From Tissierella sp. P1 (GTDB taxonomy: Bacteria > Bacillota > Clostridia > Tissierellales > Tissierellaceae), in contig NZ_NPMN01000024.1 in assembly GCF_002266425.1 (NCBI RefSeq), positions 1-64,000 of the forward strand: a stretch of 64,000 nt of DNA. Reading direction: 5' to 3'. The notes below the pieces were generated by a model, which saw only the letters and a list, made by a program, of their open reading frames with translations, did not search any database and was not told where the DNA came from. Shown here piece after piece: positions 1 through 8,822 of this stretch. The translations under genes and the position numbers were made by a program. The stretch's first letter is position 1. Each line of letters starts with the position of its first letter.

Positions 1-76
1 ACTAATATAATTTCAATATAATTTTCTACAATAATGTATGTATGAGTAAACTATGTATAAAAAATTTATATAAATG

Positions 77-104
77 TAAAGGATAGAGACTATTCTATCC
101 TTTA
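77..104 (-). terminator. Terminator hairpin after tatC
   Basis: Inverted repeat of 10 bp (AAAGGATAGA at 78-87 with TCTATCCTTT at 94-103) around a 6-nt loop, about 45 bp past the tatC stop on the minus strand. It would end the Mo-cofactor/Tat operon. Confidence 0.6.
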
Positions 105-147
105 TATAATTAATAGTTTATTTAATAATTTCTATAAAAAAATACTT

Positions 148-869
148 TTAACTATTATTTCTTTGTTTCTTTCTTCTCCCAATCCAAGCTGAAATCCATA
201 TACTTAATTCGTATAAAAAGACCATAGGTAATGCTAACAATACTTGTGATACTACATCTGGTGGTGTCAGTATAGCAGCTATAATAAATATTATTAAAAT
301 TACTATCTTTCTATATTTCTTTAATGTATTTGCTGTAATAAGATTTAACTGTGTCAATAATATAATCAGTAATGGAAGTTCGAATACAAGACCAAATGAA
401 AACAATAGAGAGGAAATAAAACTCAGATAACTATCAAAGGAAAATAGTGGAGCTATCTGTTCTACTGAAACCTGAGTAAAAAACTCTATAGTTATTGGAA
501 TTATTGTAAAATAAGCAAATACAGATCCTACTAAGAAAAATACTATTCCCAAATATAGAGCTAATAATAAGTATTTGCGTTCGTTTTTTTTAAGTCCTGG
601 TTTTACAAATAGCCATATTTGCATCAAACTGATTGGTGAGGAAATTATTATTCCAACTACTATGCTATCTTAATATAAGCCATAAAGAGTTCAGGAGGAC
701 TTAGATAAATGAATTCCAGCTTTTGTGCTGGTTTTACCATATATTCAATGATAATATCAATGTATTTATAACTTGCGACAGCTCCTAATATTATTGCTAT
801 GAAAATTATAATAATTCTTTTTCTTAACTCACTCAAATGCTCTACTAGAGTAAGTTGTTTATCTTCCAT
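148..869 (-). CDS. tatC: Sec-independent translocase subunit TatC (frameshifted)
   Basis: TatC is the multispanning receptor of the twin-arginine translocase, which exports folded cofactor-containing proteins across the cytoplasmic membrane. The N-terminal part (869-660) has the typical start VEHLSELRKRI and the conserved stretch LSPPELFMAYIKIA. The rest (about 658-148) continues in another frame with the family's PGLKKNERKYLL region and several membrane segments. Joining the two needs one extra base near 659-661 (codons GCA-ATA-GTA expected, GCATAGTA seen) and gives about 240 residues, the normal TatC length. It is the last gene of the operon behind mobB and tatA, and would serve the two twin-arginine oxidoreductases nearby. 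The lesion is probably a sequencing deletion, because both halves are well conserved. If real, it would disable the pathway unless another tatC exists. Confidence 0.9.
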
Positions 870-928
870 AGAGTACCCTCCTAAAGCTGAGTATTTAAAG
901 CTCTATGCTATGCTTTAAATATACTTTT

Positions 929-1117
929 TTATTCCTTGTCCTTTTTATCTTCTAAGTCTATTTTTACGTCTTCAGATATTTGATTGGCATGGTTTTTAAA
1001 TTCTCCTATTGCTTTGCCAAAAGCCTTTCCTATTTCCGGAAGTTTGCCCGGTCCGAAAACTACCAACGCTATTCCAAGGATTAATATTAATTCTGTTGCA
1101 CCTATTTTTCCAAACAT
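929..1117 (-). CDS. tatA: Sec-independent translocase subunit TatA (copy 1)
   Basis: TatA forms the pore-like or membrane-weakening component of the twin-arginine translocase. The 62-residue product has one N-terminal membrane segment, the [21 protein letters not shown] hinge and amphipathic helix characteristic of TatA/TatE, and an acidic-basic tail. The ATG at 1117 is preferred over an ATG 6 bp upstream because the AGGAGG site is then about 8 nt away. It lies between mobB and tatC on the same strand. A near-identical copy sits at 14322-14504 at the end of the second oxidoreductase operon. Confidence 0.93.
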   Translation of the reverse strand: MFGKIGATELILILGIALVVFGPGKLPEIGKAFGKAIGEFKNHANQISEDVKIDLEDKKDKE

Positions 1118-1141
1118 ATACATTGCCTCCTTTATTCTAAA

Positions 1142-1633
1142 TTATTCTTTCAAGAATTTCTCTTCAATAAGATTAACTATTTCTTTTACTTGTTCAAAGT
1201 TAAACTGTGGTATTTGATTTTCCAATGGAAAATCTGTAACTATACCAAATAACTCACTTTCTTTAGAAATAAGACTTAGTGAAATTTCTTTTCTTATTAC
1301 TTCTAATTTTGGCTTATTCTCTTTCTTATATCCTTCAGTTATGATAATATCAACATTTTCAATTTTACTAATAATGTCATCTAATTTGTATTCTTCCCGT
1401 ACCTTCTCAATCTTTGCTATTTTAACCGGGGAGGATATAACAACTATATCGGACCCTGCTTGTGAATGCTTCCAAGTATCTTTTTCTGGATGGTCTATCT
1501 CAAAATCACCCATATGATGTTTTATAGTCGCTACTCTATATCCCCTATTTTTTAATTCTTTTATTATCTTACAAAGAATCGTGGTTTTTCCTGTATTAGA
1601 TTTACTTCCAATAATTGAAAACACAGGTATCAT
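1142..1633 (-). CDS. mobB: Molybdopterin-guanine dinucleotide biosynthesis adaptor MobB
   Basis: MobB is a P-loop GTP-binding adaptor that assists MobA in attaching GMP to molybdopterin, making the bis-MGD cofactor used by DMSO-reductase-family enzymes. The 163-residue protein opens with a beta strand and the Walker A motif GSKSNTGKTT, followed by the typical TIKHHMGDFEIDHPEKDT stretch and the EGYK region. It overlaps the moeA stop by one base (TAATG), showing translational coupling. The partner mobA lies elsewhere in the window (22479-23072). Cofactor assembly is clustered with Tat genes, as expected where cofactor-loaded enzymes must be exported folded. Confidence 0.92.
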   Translation of the reverse strand: MIPVFSIIGSKSNTGKTTILCKIIKELKNRGYRVATIKHHMGDFEIDHPEKDTWKHSQAGSDIVVISSPVKIAKIEKVREEYKLDDIISKIENVDIIITEGYKKENKPKLEVIRKEISLSLISKESELFGIVTDFPLENQIPQFNFEQVKEIVNLIEEKFLKE

Positions 1634-2865
1634 TATTCTACCTCCGGATATTCTAATATTTCAACCTCTATCTTATCTCCATTTTTAAATGGGCCATCAC
1701 CAGCTCTAATATATAATAATGAGTTGGTACCTGATAAAGATGTTAAAATCCCAGAGCTATGCTTATTAGGCAATTTGGTAAAGAATTGCCCATCTTTATA
1801 ATAAGTTATTGCTCTAACATATCTATTCTGATTGCTTACTTTCGTAAACTCATTTTCTAATCTTGACTCTACCTTTACTAGATTAAGTTTACTCTTTCCC
1901 ATTAATCTAAGTATAGTTGGTCTCACAAATTTCTCAAAAGTTATACTGGCCGCTGCCGGATTACCCGACAAACCAAATATTAATTTATTTTCATACTTTG
2001 CTACTGCAATCGGCGTCCCAGGTTTCATATTCACCTTCCAGAATAGGATATCTCCTCCTATTTCTTGAAAAGCCTCTTTAACTAAATCTGCATCTCCTAC
2101 TGAAACTCCTCCTGTGGTTATAACCATATCTGCCCATTCTAAGCTATCTTTTAACTTGCTTTTTATATCTTCTATTTCATCTCCACATATTCCTAGTATT
2201 ATAGGTTGTCCACCTATTCTTTTTATCTGAGCAGCTATCGTATAAGAATTACTATTTCTTATCTTTCCTTCTCTAGGGATCTCATCAATATCGATTAATT
2301 CATCCCCTGTAGCTAAAATAGCTACTTTAGGTTTAGAATATACTTTTACTATACCTATTCCCAATGTGGCGAATATGCCAATATCGGCTGGCCCAATAAG
2401 ATGACCTTTTTTGAGAACAATATCTCCTTCTTCTATGTCTTCTCCCATTTTTACAATGTTTGAATTTGGCTTAAGATAATTAAATATTTTAACATCCTTA
2501 TCAGTAAATTCAGTATCCTCATATTTAATTATAATATCTGCTCCTTCAGGTATTTTAGCCCCTGTCATAATTCTTATAGCCTGCCCATTCTCTATCTTCC
2601 TAGAGCTTACATATCCTGCTGGAACATAGTCTATTACTTCTAATACTATAGGATTTTCTTTACTAGCATCTTTTATATTATCTGATTTTAAAGCATATCC
2701 ATCTAGAGGTGATCTATCAAAAGGAGGCATATTAATATCTGAGATAATGTCCTCTCCTAAAACATATCCTAAACTTTCTATTATAGGTATATCTATCGTA
2801 TTTATTTTAATATCCTGATTTAGAAGTATTTCCTTTGCTTCTTCTATAGATATATTTACTAACAT
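1633..2865 (-). CDS. moeA: Molybdopterin molybdenumtransferase MoeA
   Basis: MoeA inserts molybdate (or tungstate) into adenylylated molybdopterin. The 410-residue protein matches the family in length. It shows the N-terminal PPFDRSPLDGYA motif, a central domain with RIMTGAKIPEGAD, the MoCF-type core TGDELI and TTGGVSVGDADLV, and the SGNPAA motif near the C terminus. AGGAGG lies upstream of the ATG. It follows the molybdopterin-binding gene by 11 bp and overlaps mobB, so the three are probably co-transcribed. Whether it handles Mo or W cannot be told from the sequence. Confidence 0.95.
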   Translation of the reverse strand: MLVNISIEEAKEILLNQDIKINTIDIPIIESLGYVLGEDIISDINMPPFDRSPLDGYALKSDNIKDASKENPIVLEVIDYVPAGYVSSRKIENGQAIRIMTGAKIPEGADIIIKYEDTEFTDKDVKIFNYLKPNSNIVKMGEDIEEGDIVLKKGHLIGPADIGIFATLGIGIVKVYSKPKVAILATGDELIDIDEIPREGKIRNSNSYTIAAQIKRIGGQPIILGICGDEIEDIKSKLKDSLEWADMVITTGGVSVGDADLVKEAFQEIGGDILFWKVNMKPGTPIAVAKYENKLIFGLSGNPAAASITFEKFVRPTILRLMGKSKLNLVKVESRLENEFTKVSNQNRYVRAITYYKDGQFFTKLPNKHSSGILTSLSGTNSLLYIRAGDGPFKNGDKIEVEILEYPEVE

Positions 2866-2876
2866 GTTTTTCCTCC

Positions 2877-3897
2877 TTAATGTTTTCCAAAGTTACAATC
2901 TGGAAAAGTACAAACATTACAGCTTAGACATTGTCCTCCATAGCCCATCCTTGTAATATCCTTGCGAATAATTTTTTCACCTGCACAAATTCTAGGCAGC
3001 AACAAGTCAAATGCTGTAGTATGTGCAAACATTACACATCCTGGAAGTCCCATTACTGGAATATCCTCTAAATAAGCAAGAAGTAACATTGCACCAGGTA
3101 AAACTGGAGTTCCATAGGATACTATATTAGCTCCAGTTGCTTTAATTGCTCCAGGTGTTTTATCATCAGGGTCTACTGACATTCCACCTGTAACTATTAT
3201 AAGTTCTGCTCCCATATTCTTTGATTTAAGGATCTCATCTTTAATTACTTCTAACTCATCAGGAACTATGACTTTATAAAAAATCTCTGAATCAAATGCT
3301 TTAACTTTTCTTTCTATAACTGGACCAAATTTATCCTCAATCCTACCTTTATATACCTCAGAACCAGTAATAATTAAAGCAGTCTTTAGTTTCTTAAATG
3401 GTTTAACCTCAAATATTGGTCCTTTTTCCCTAAGTATTTTTTCTGCAATATTTATTTTTTCTTTTTCAATAGTCAAAGGGATTACCCTAAATCCTCCTAT
3501 TAAATGTCCTTCATCAATAGATCTATCTCCATGTATAGTAGCTAATATCATATCTCCTAAATCATTAATTTCATCCAATATCTCTCTATTTATCTTTAAT
3601 AATCCTCTATACTTAGGCATAATATTAACTTTTCCCTCTTTCGTCGGTAAAATAAATACCTTCACCACAGATTAGATTTCCTATGGATACGGCAGCATCA
3701 TCTTCATGTAATGTATTTTCATTTATTTCAAAGATATAAATATGTTCTTTTCCTATTCTAAGAAGTCTTTCTATATCAGCTTCCTGTATAATATGTCCTT
3801 TTTTAAATGCCACTCCTTTAAACTCTCCTGGCACTATTTCTGTTATATCATGTCCTAATACCATTCCTACTGCCTCTTCTACTCTCACTACTTTCAT
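2877..3897 (-). CDS. Molybdopterin-binding protein, MoeA/MogA-like with cysteine-rich tail (frameshifted)
   Basis: This is the type of about 340-residue molybdopterin-binding protein found in anaerobic Firmicutes beside formate dehydrogenase and Mo-cofactor genes. The N-terminal part (3897 to about 3645) contains GHDITEIVPGEFKG and KKGHII, and the second part (about 3645-2877) holds a MoCF-like domain (TGSEVYKGR, VTGGMSVDPDDKTPGAI, LPGCVMFAHTT). The parts are in different frames; removing one A from GAAAGAG near 3643-3648 restores a 339-residue protein. The C terminus carries an unusual cysteine cluster, GGQCLSCNVCTFPDC, possibly a metal site. The ATG at 3897 has GAGGTG upstream. The exact step in cofactor handling is unknown. 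The frameshift is probably a sequencing error. Confidence 0.8.
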
Positions 3898-4082
3898 AAT
3901 AATCACCTCTAGGATAACTTTATATTGGTATTGGTATTGCTCTTATTCTTACTTATATATGATTTTAATTTAATAATATTTTTATTATATCATAGTAGGA
4001 TATTAATTGTCTTTATTTTAAAATCCATTCATTAAATTGCTATCCTAAGATTTTGATATTAATTTGTTCAAATATTAACGTT

Positions 4083-4109
4083 GAAAAGGGACTACTTTTG
4101 TAGTTCCCC
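4083..4109 (-). terminator. Terminator of oxidoreductase operon 1
   Basis: On the minus strand GGGGAACTAC pairs with GTAGTCCC across an AAAA loop and is followed by TTTTC, about 50 bp past the stop of the Fe-S subunit. It separates oxidoreductase operon 1 from the downstream Mo-cofactor operon. Confidence 0.6.
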
Positions 4110-4159
4110 ATTCAATCAAATTAATTCTATCTCTTTTATTATTATTGCTATTATTTACA

Positions 4160-4735
4160 TTACTTCCCAAAGTTTTTATATTCTTCTATACCGATATAAT
4201 ATACATTTGGTTCTAATTCTTTTTCAGGAAGTAGTACTTCATATTTATTTTCTTTTAATAACTTACTTACTAAGCTATTTGGATCATTTAAATCTCCAAA
4301 ATATCTAGCTTGTGTAGTACATGTACTAATACATACAGGCAACAATCCATTCTCTAGACGATGAGCACAAAAATCGCATTTATCTACCTTTTTAGCTTCT
4401 TGGTCCTTTATACGAGCCCCATATGGACATGCTTCTACACAGGCATAACATCCAATACATTTTTCTTTATCTACAAAAACGATTCCTTCTTCATTTTTAC
4501 CTGTAGCAGCTACAGGACACGCCTCTACGCAAGGTGTTTTTTCACAATGATTGCATAATTGGGCTACCTTTAGAACATGGACATTAGGATAAGCTCCGAC
4601 TTCTGTTTCTATAACCCATGAGCGATTTTGATCAGTACTAAGTTTATTTTCTATACGGCAAGAAGCAGTACATGCATGACAAGCAATACATTTACTTACA
4701 TCTATTACCATTCCCCACTTTATATTTTCACTCAA
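4160..4735 (-). CDS. Four-cluster ferredoxin subunit of DMSO-reductase-type enzyme (copy 1)
   Basis: This is an electron-transfer subunit of the DmsB/TtrB/NrfC kind, passing electrons between a donor and the Mo catalytic subunit. Four cysteine groups are visible: CIACHACTASC, CNHCEKTPCVEACP, CIGCYACVEACP, and CDFCAHRLENGLLPVCISTC, enough for four [4Fe-4S] clusters. No signal peptide is seen, so it would be co-exported with the Tat-bearing catalytic subunit. The TTG at 4735 is chosen because GGAGGTG lies 6 nt upstream; the longer reading from 4750 would begin on the ribosome-binding site. It ends operon 1 (catalytic subunit, chaperone, Fe-S subunit). It is paralogous to 14547-15140. No NrfD/DmsC-like anchor gene follows. 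Confidence 0.9.
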   Translation of the reverse strand: MSENIKWGMVIDVSKCIACHACTASCRIENKLSTDQNRSWVIETEVGAYPNVHVLKVAQLCNHCEKTPCVEACPVAATGKNEEGIVFVDKEKCIGCYACVEACPYGARIKDQEAKKVDKCDFCAHRLENGLLPVCISTCTTQARYFGDLNDPNSLVSKLLKENKYEVLLPEKELEPNVYYIGIEEYKNFGK

Positions 4736-4753
4736 TGTAGTCACCTCCAAAAA

Positions 4754-5488
4754 TTATCTATTTTTCAAGTCCCATTCAATATAATTATTCAGTAATTCTG
4801 ATAGACTTCTGTAAAATGGCTTTGCTTTTTCTATAGAAATTTTGTAGTAAGTATTTATAAAGCTTAAAAGATGTTCCTTTAGAAACTGAGTTTGTAAATT
4901 ATACCATTTAACAGAGTTTTTAATATTGCTTTCACTATCTGACTCTTGCTCCTCATTAAACAACTCTTGTGATTCCATATTGCACAAGAATGCCATGAAA
5001 GCTAGTTCGAATCCTAAATGATCCATTTTATTTTGATGCTTTAATTCTTTTATAATGTTCATGTTTTGAGGCTGAAATCCTACTGAATCATAAGCAAGAT
5101 TCACGTTATAATCAAGTAACACTGTTGAACGATTATATTTCCATCCACCTTTATTTTTTCTTCCTTCACCAGGTGCTAACTTAATAGCACCTTTTATAAA
5201 GGATTCATATGGGGGAATATAAGAACTGGCAATTGGGACTAGAAAATGATCATAGTATTCTTGCTCAAGCTCTTCTATATAATCTGGTTCCTTAGTAAGT
5301 TTTTCTTTCCTTTGTTTTGCTTCGACAATTAACTTTGAAAAATCTATGTCATGAAATATATCTTCTGCATTTATTAATGCATTCGATATTTGCTCTACAT
5401 TTTCAATTGTTGGTAACTGCAAATATAAGGAAGCTATTAATTCGTATAGTCCGCCTCTATCCATTGCAGATACATTATTATTTGGCAT
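4754..5488 (-). CDS. TorD/DmsD-family cofactor-insertion chaperone (copy 1)
   Basis: TorD-family chaperones bind the twin-arginine signal of a molybdoenzyme and hold it back until the cofactor is inserted. The 244-residue, mostly helical protein has the family features: an LYLQLP region near the N terminus, the EYYDHFLVPIASSYIPPYES segment (the Y-x-x-L/F-F...P.E motif), and the DHLGFELAFMAFL helix. It lies between the selenocysteine catalytic gene and its Fe-S subunit, 13 bp and about 18 bp away, so its client is very likely that enzyme. It is paralogous to 15161-15823 with moderate similarity. Confidence 0.85.
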   Translation of the reverse strand: MPNNNVSAMDRGGLYELIASLYLQLPTIENVEQISNALINAEDIFHDIDFSKLIVEAKQRKEKLTKEPDYIEELEQEYYDHFLVPIASSYIPPYESFIKGAIKLAPGEGRKNKGGWKYNRSTVLLDYNVNLAYDSVGFQPQNMNIIKELKHQNKMDHLGFELAFMAFLCNMESQELFNEEQESDSESNIKNSVKWYNLQTQFLKEHLLSFINTYYKISIEKAKPFYRSLSELLNNYIEWDLKNR

Positions 5489-5501
5489 TTAGGTTCCTCC
5501 T

Positions 5502-8500
5502 TTATACTGGTTTAACCTTTACTCTAATACTATTTCTATTAGGGCTACCAGTAGTCGCTTCAGATAATCCGTAAATACCATCTACTGTTGGATCTAATAA
5601 ACCTAATTGGTTAGTAGCAGTACCTTCCCCTCTTATTGAATCTCCCACCACAGTTTCTCCATCTATTATGATATCCTTACTCCCATATTCCCATTTACCA
5701 TATCCAAAACAAACTCCTATTGTTCCTTTTGCTACTCCTTCTCTAACCTTTAGAACTCCTTTTGTTTGATTAGCAGCACTTTCAACAATTACTTCTTGTC
5801 CATCAGTTAATCCATGTTCTTTAGCGTCTAAACTATTCATCTCAATAAAATTAGTTCTTCCGATATTTTGAAGTGTTGGAGCATTACTCATCATAGATAA
5901 TCCTCTAAGCTTTGGCTTATAAGAACAGATTCTAAAAGGATATTCTGATTCAGGGAACATCTCATCTATTAAATCTCCATTAGCAAACATTTCAGGTAGC
6001 CACATAGGTGAACCTTCATGATATTTTCCAGTAATACTATTTCTAGTTGTAGCTGTATTTTCTGAATAGAAGCATATACAAGCTGTAGATTTATATTTCA
6101 TAAAGTCTCCATCATAATAGCTATTATCTGGCTCAAATTTACCACCCTTAGCCATGATATTCTTTACTAACGGAAGTTCTTCAGCAGTAACAGCTTCCTT
6201 CCAATGCTTTGGTATATTATCTAGTCCTGTCAATTTTGCATCTTTATCTGTAATTGGTAAAGTAGTTTCCTCATCATATGCCATATTGGCAATAGCCTTC
6301 ATCCAATAATCTTCGCGAGTGTTAATCGGCCATACTTTACCATTAGAATCTGTAACAGCATTATCTCCAAATCCTGGCATACCAATTCGTTTAGCCACTT
6401 CTATCATATATGTTTCCATACTTATATGTTGCTCGTATTCTCCTACCTTTGGAGTTGGAGGTTCTACAACTGGCCATCTTACTCCAGTAATTCTTGTTGT
6501 GTGGTTTCCTCTTGCTCCTAATATTGCCCAATGCTCATTAAAATTTGTATCTGGTATAATATAATCTGCAAATGCACTTGTTTCACCTACTACTGTATCT
6601 ATTGCAATAAATAATGGGATATTAGAAGTTTTCTTTATCTCTGTTAATACTTTTTCATTAAAGGTAGATGGACCACCATAAATTGGATTTGCTGCACAAT
6701 TTACTAATATCTTACATTGGTAAGGATATTTGTTTATAGCTGAAAATATAGCATGTCCATCTAAATTAAATCCATTTGGATGCCAAGGTAATTTAGAAGG
6801 ATATGGATTTTTTCCTTGAGCTACTTTCTTTTTGTACTCAGTTGTATTTTCATATAGGAATTGTTCTCTACTTATTCTAGGTCCCTTAAGCCCTAGTGAA
6901 CCTTCTACAGTATTTAAATTATATCTTGGTCCATCTGAATGGGCTTTATGTGTAGCCCCGCCTAAAGTCATTCCGCCTTTCATATTAAATGCTCCTAACA
7001 TAGCTGGAAGCATTAATAATCCAACGGCGAAAGGTAATCCATTTATAGCTACAGTTCCACCTAATGTATCTACTCCCACCTTATATCCATGGCTAGTAAA
7101 CTCTTTAGCTACATCAATTATTTGTGATGATGGTACTCCACATATTTCTGCATATTCTTCTATACTATATTTATTAGCTCCTTTTTTTAACATAGCAAGA
7201 GCAGTGGCTACTTTGATTCCTTCCACCTCTCCTTCAAAGAATATATCTGCCGTATCTACTTTATTGAAGATTTCATGTTTATTAGTAGCCTTATCTATTA
7301 CTATAAATGATTCTTTTCCTTCTATAGGTTCAAATTCTAATTTAATATCTTCCGCCCTTAAGAATTTTCTATAATTAGGATGTTTTTCATCTATTATTAC
7401 AAGATAAGCAGCATTGGTAAAACTCTTATATCCAATTTTTTCAGCCGCCTCTAATGTTGGGCAAGCTAAAAAATCTCCATTATATTTTTGATTTTCAAAC
7501 ATCCAATTCATTATTGCTAATACAAATGCAGCATCTGTAGCTGGTTTTATTGGAATCCATTTTGTTCCACCTGGAATATCTGTACCACCTTGCATCACTG
7601 GATCTACAAGTGCAAGTTTTAAGCCATTGCTTTTTACAGCCTTTACAGTCTTACGAGCTAATCCTTGATATCCCATACCACTATGTCCGGGATAAACCCC
7701 TTGATATAATGCAAATTCTGCATCATTTATATCAGGTCTATGTGTAAATTGACCTTTTTTATCATATAAGGCCTGCCACGCAGGCACCCATGCACCACCT
7801 CAAGTACCAGAGTGCACATAAACATTTGGAGATCCAAAGCTTCCGTTTACGAATCTTATTGTAAACTCTCTTCTGCCATATGAACCACCATATAACCACA
7901 CTAATCCATTGCTCTTTGGTCCCATTTCTGGTGCCTCAGGATTGATTAAAGTTTCATGGTCAAACACTTGTCTAAATCCTTCTATTTTAGTGTCATCCCC
8001 TAATTCTTTAAATATCTGACCACCTTCTACTGTTTCTTCCATTAACTGTTCCCAACTAATTGGTCTCCACTTGCCGCTTCCTCTTTCGCCAGCTCTTTTT
8101 AAAGGTACTGTAATTCTTAATGGATCCTCAATTATCTCAAAGCCTGAGTTCCCAACAGCACATACTGTAGCTCTATTAGTAAGTCCTTGTTCATTATGTA
8201 AACTGAAGGCTTTATATGATTCTTCTACAGTATTATTATTGTCTAGTGCTGGCTCAGCACATACTGGATGAAAAGGGTTTCCAGTAACACCAATAACCTT
8301 ATTAGTAGTTTTATCAATTTTAACTCTATTACCACAGTTATTGTAACATGACATACATACGCTATGGCGTATCATGACATTTTCATTAGGAGTTACTTCT
8401 CCTGTTTTTTTATCCACAGTTGCTTCTACTAAATTATTAGGATTCCCTTTATACACTGGAAATTCATCTACTGGATCTGTCTTACTAGTAGACTTACTAC

Positions 8501-8576
8501 ATCCTGATACGCCTAAACCTAAGGCAGCAGCACTAGCCGTAAAAGCAGAAAGCTTCAAAAACGTTCTTCGCTTCAA
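5502..8576 (-). CDS. Tat-exported selenocysteine-containing molybdopterin oxidoreductase, catalytic subunit (copy 1)
   Basis: This is a DMSO-reductase-family catalytic subunit of 1024 residues, reading through an in-frame UGA at 7800-7802 as selenocysteine 259 in HSGT-U-GGAW, where the family has its metal-ligand Cys/Ser. Before it come a twin-arginine signal (KRRTFLKLSAF) with a lipobox-like VSGC, and an Fe-S motif CMSCYNNC. After it come molybdopterin-binding segments (ATDAAFVLAIMNW; ADYIIPDTNFNEHWA) and a C-terminal cofactor-binding domain. The TTG at 8576 is preferred because GAGGTG lies just upstream. Overall shape suggests the tetrathionate/selenate/arsenate reductase branch, but the substrate cannot be assigned. 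It heads an operon with a TorD chaperone and Fe-S subunit, behind a sigma-54 promoter. Stopping at the UGA would split two conserved halves, so read-through is nearly certain. Confidence 0.88.
7771..7802 (-). promoter_or_regulatory. Selenocysteine UGA with candidate SECIS hairpin, oxidoreductase 1
   Basis: UGA at 7800-7802. Starting 14 nt after it, GCCTGC (7785-7780) pairs with GCAGGC (7776-7771) around a 3-nt loop. Bacterial SECIS hairpins sit directly after the UGA at this distance. The second oxidoreductase has a matching CCTGC-N3-GCAGG hairpin. Confidence 0.6.
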
Positions 8577-8633
8577 AATTATCACCTCGCATAATTATTT
8601 TTAATATATAAATTTAATACAAATTTATATATT

Positions 8634-8649
8634 AGCAATTTCTATGCCA
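8634..8649 (-). promoter_or_regulatory. Sigma-54 promoter of oxidoreductase operon 1
   Basis: Minus-strand TGGCAT-N5-TTGCT, with GG and GC exactly 10 nt apart, as in the -24/-12 consensus. It lies about 58 bp upstream of the TTG start at 8576. The neighbouring regulator at 8823-10151 is a sigma-54 activator. Confidence 0.85.
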
Positions 8650-8788
8650 TAATTAAATTTTACCTATATATTGTCTAAAAAATTGTGAAAATGTTAATTT
8701 TTGAACATATTCTGACTGCCATTTACAAACCTTATTAAAAAAGCTCATAATATAAACTTCATTTATGACAAAAATATAGTTATAATTT

Positions 8789-8801
8789 TGTCATTTTGAC
8801 A
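8789..8801. promoter_or_regulatory. Candidate activator site (UAS) for oxidoreductase operon 1
   Basis: Perfect dyad TGTCA-TTT-TGACA, about 150 bp upstream of the sigma-54 promoter, a usual enhancer distance. The same TGTCA-N3-TGACA dyad occurs twice upstream of operon 2. It is probably bound by the response regulator encoded next to it. This is inference from position and repetition. Confidence 0.65.
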
Positions 8802-8822
8802 CAAATATATCATTCTTAACTT

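Noticed and set aside
4988..5030. A GTTCGAATCC string resembling a tRNA T-loop
   Set aside because: It lies inside the TorD-like gene, with no matching acceptor, D or anticodon arms. No other tRNA-like fold was found in the window.
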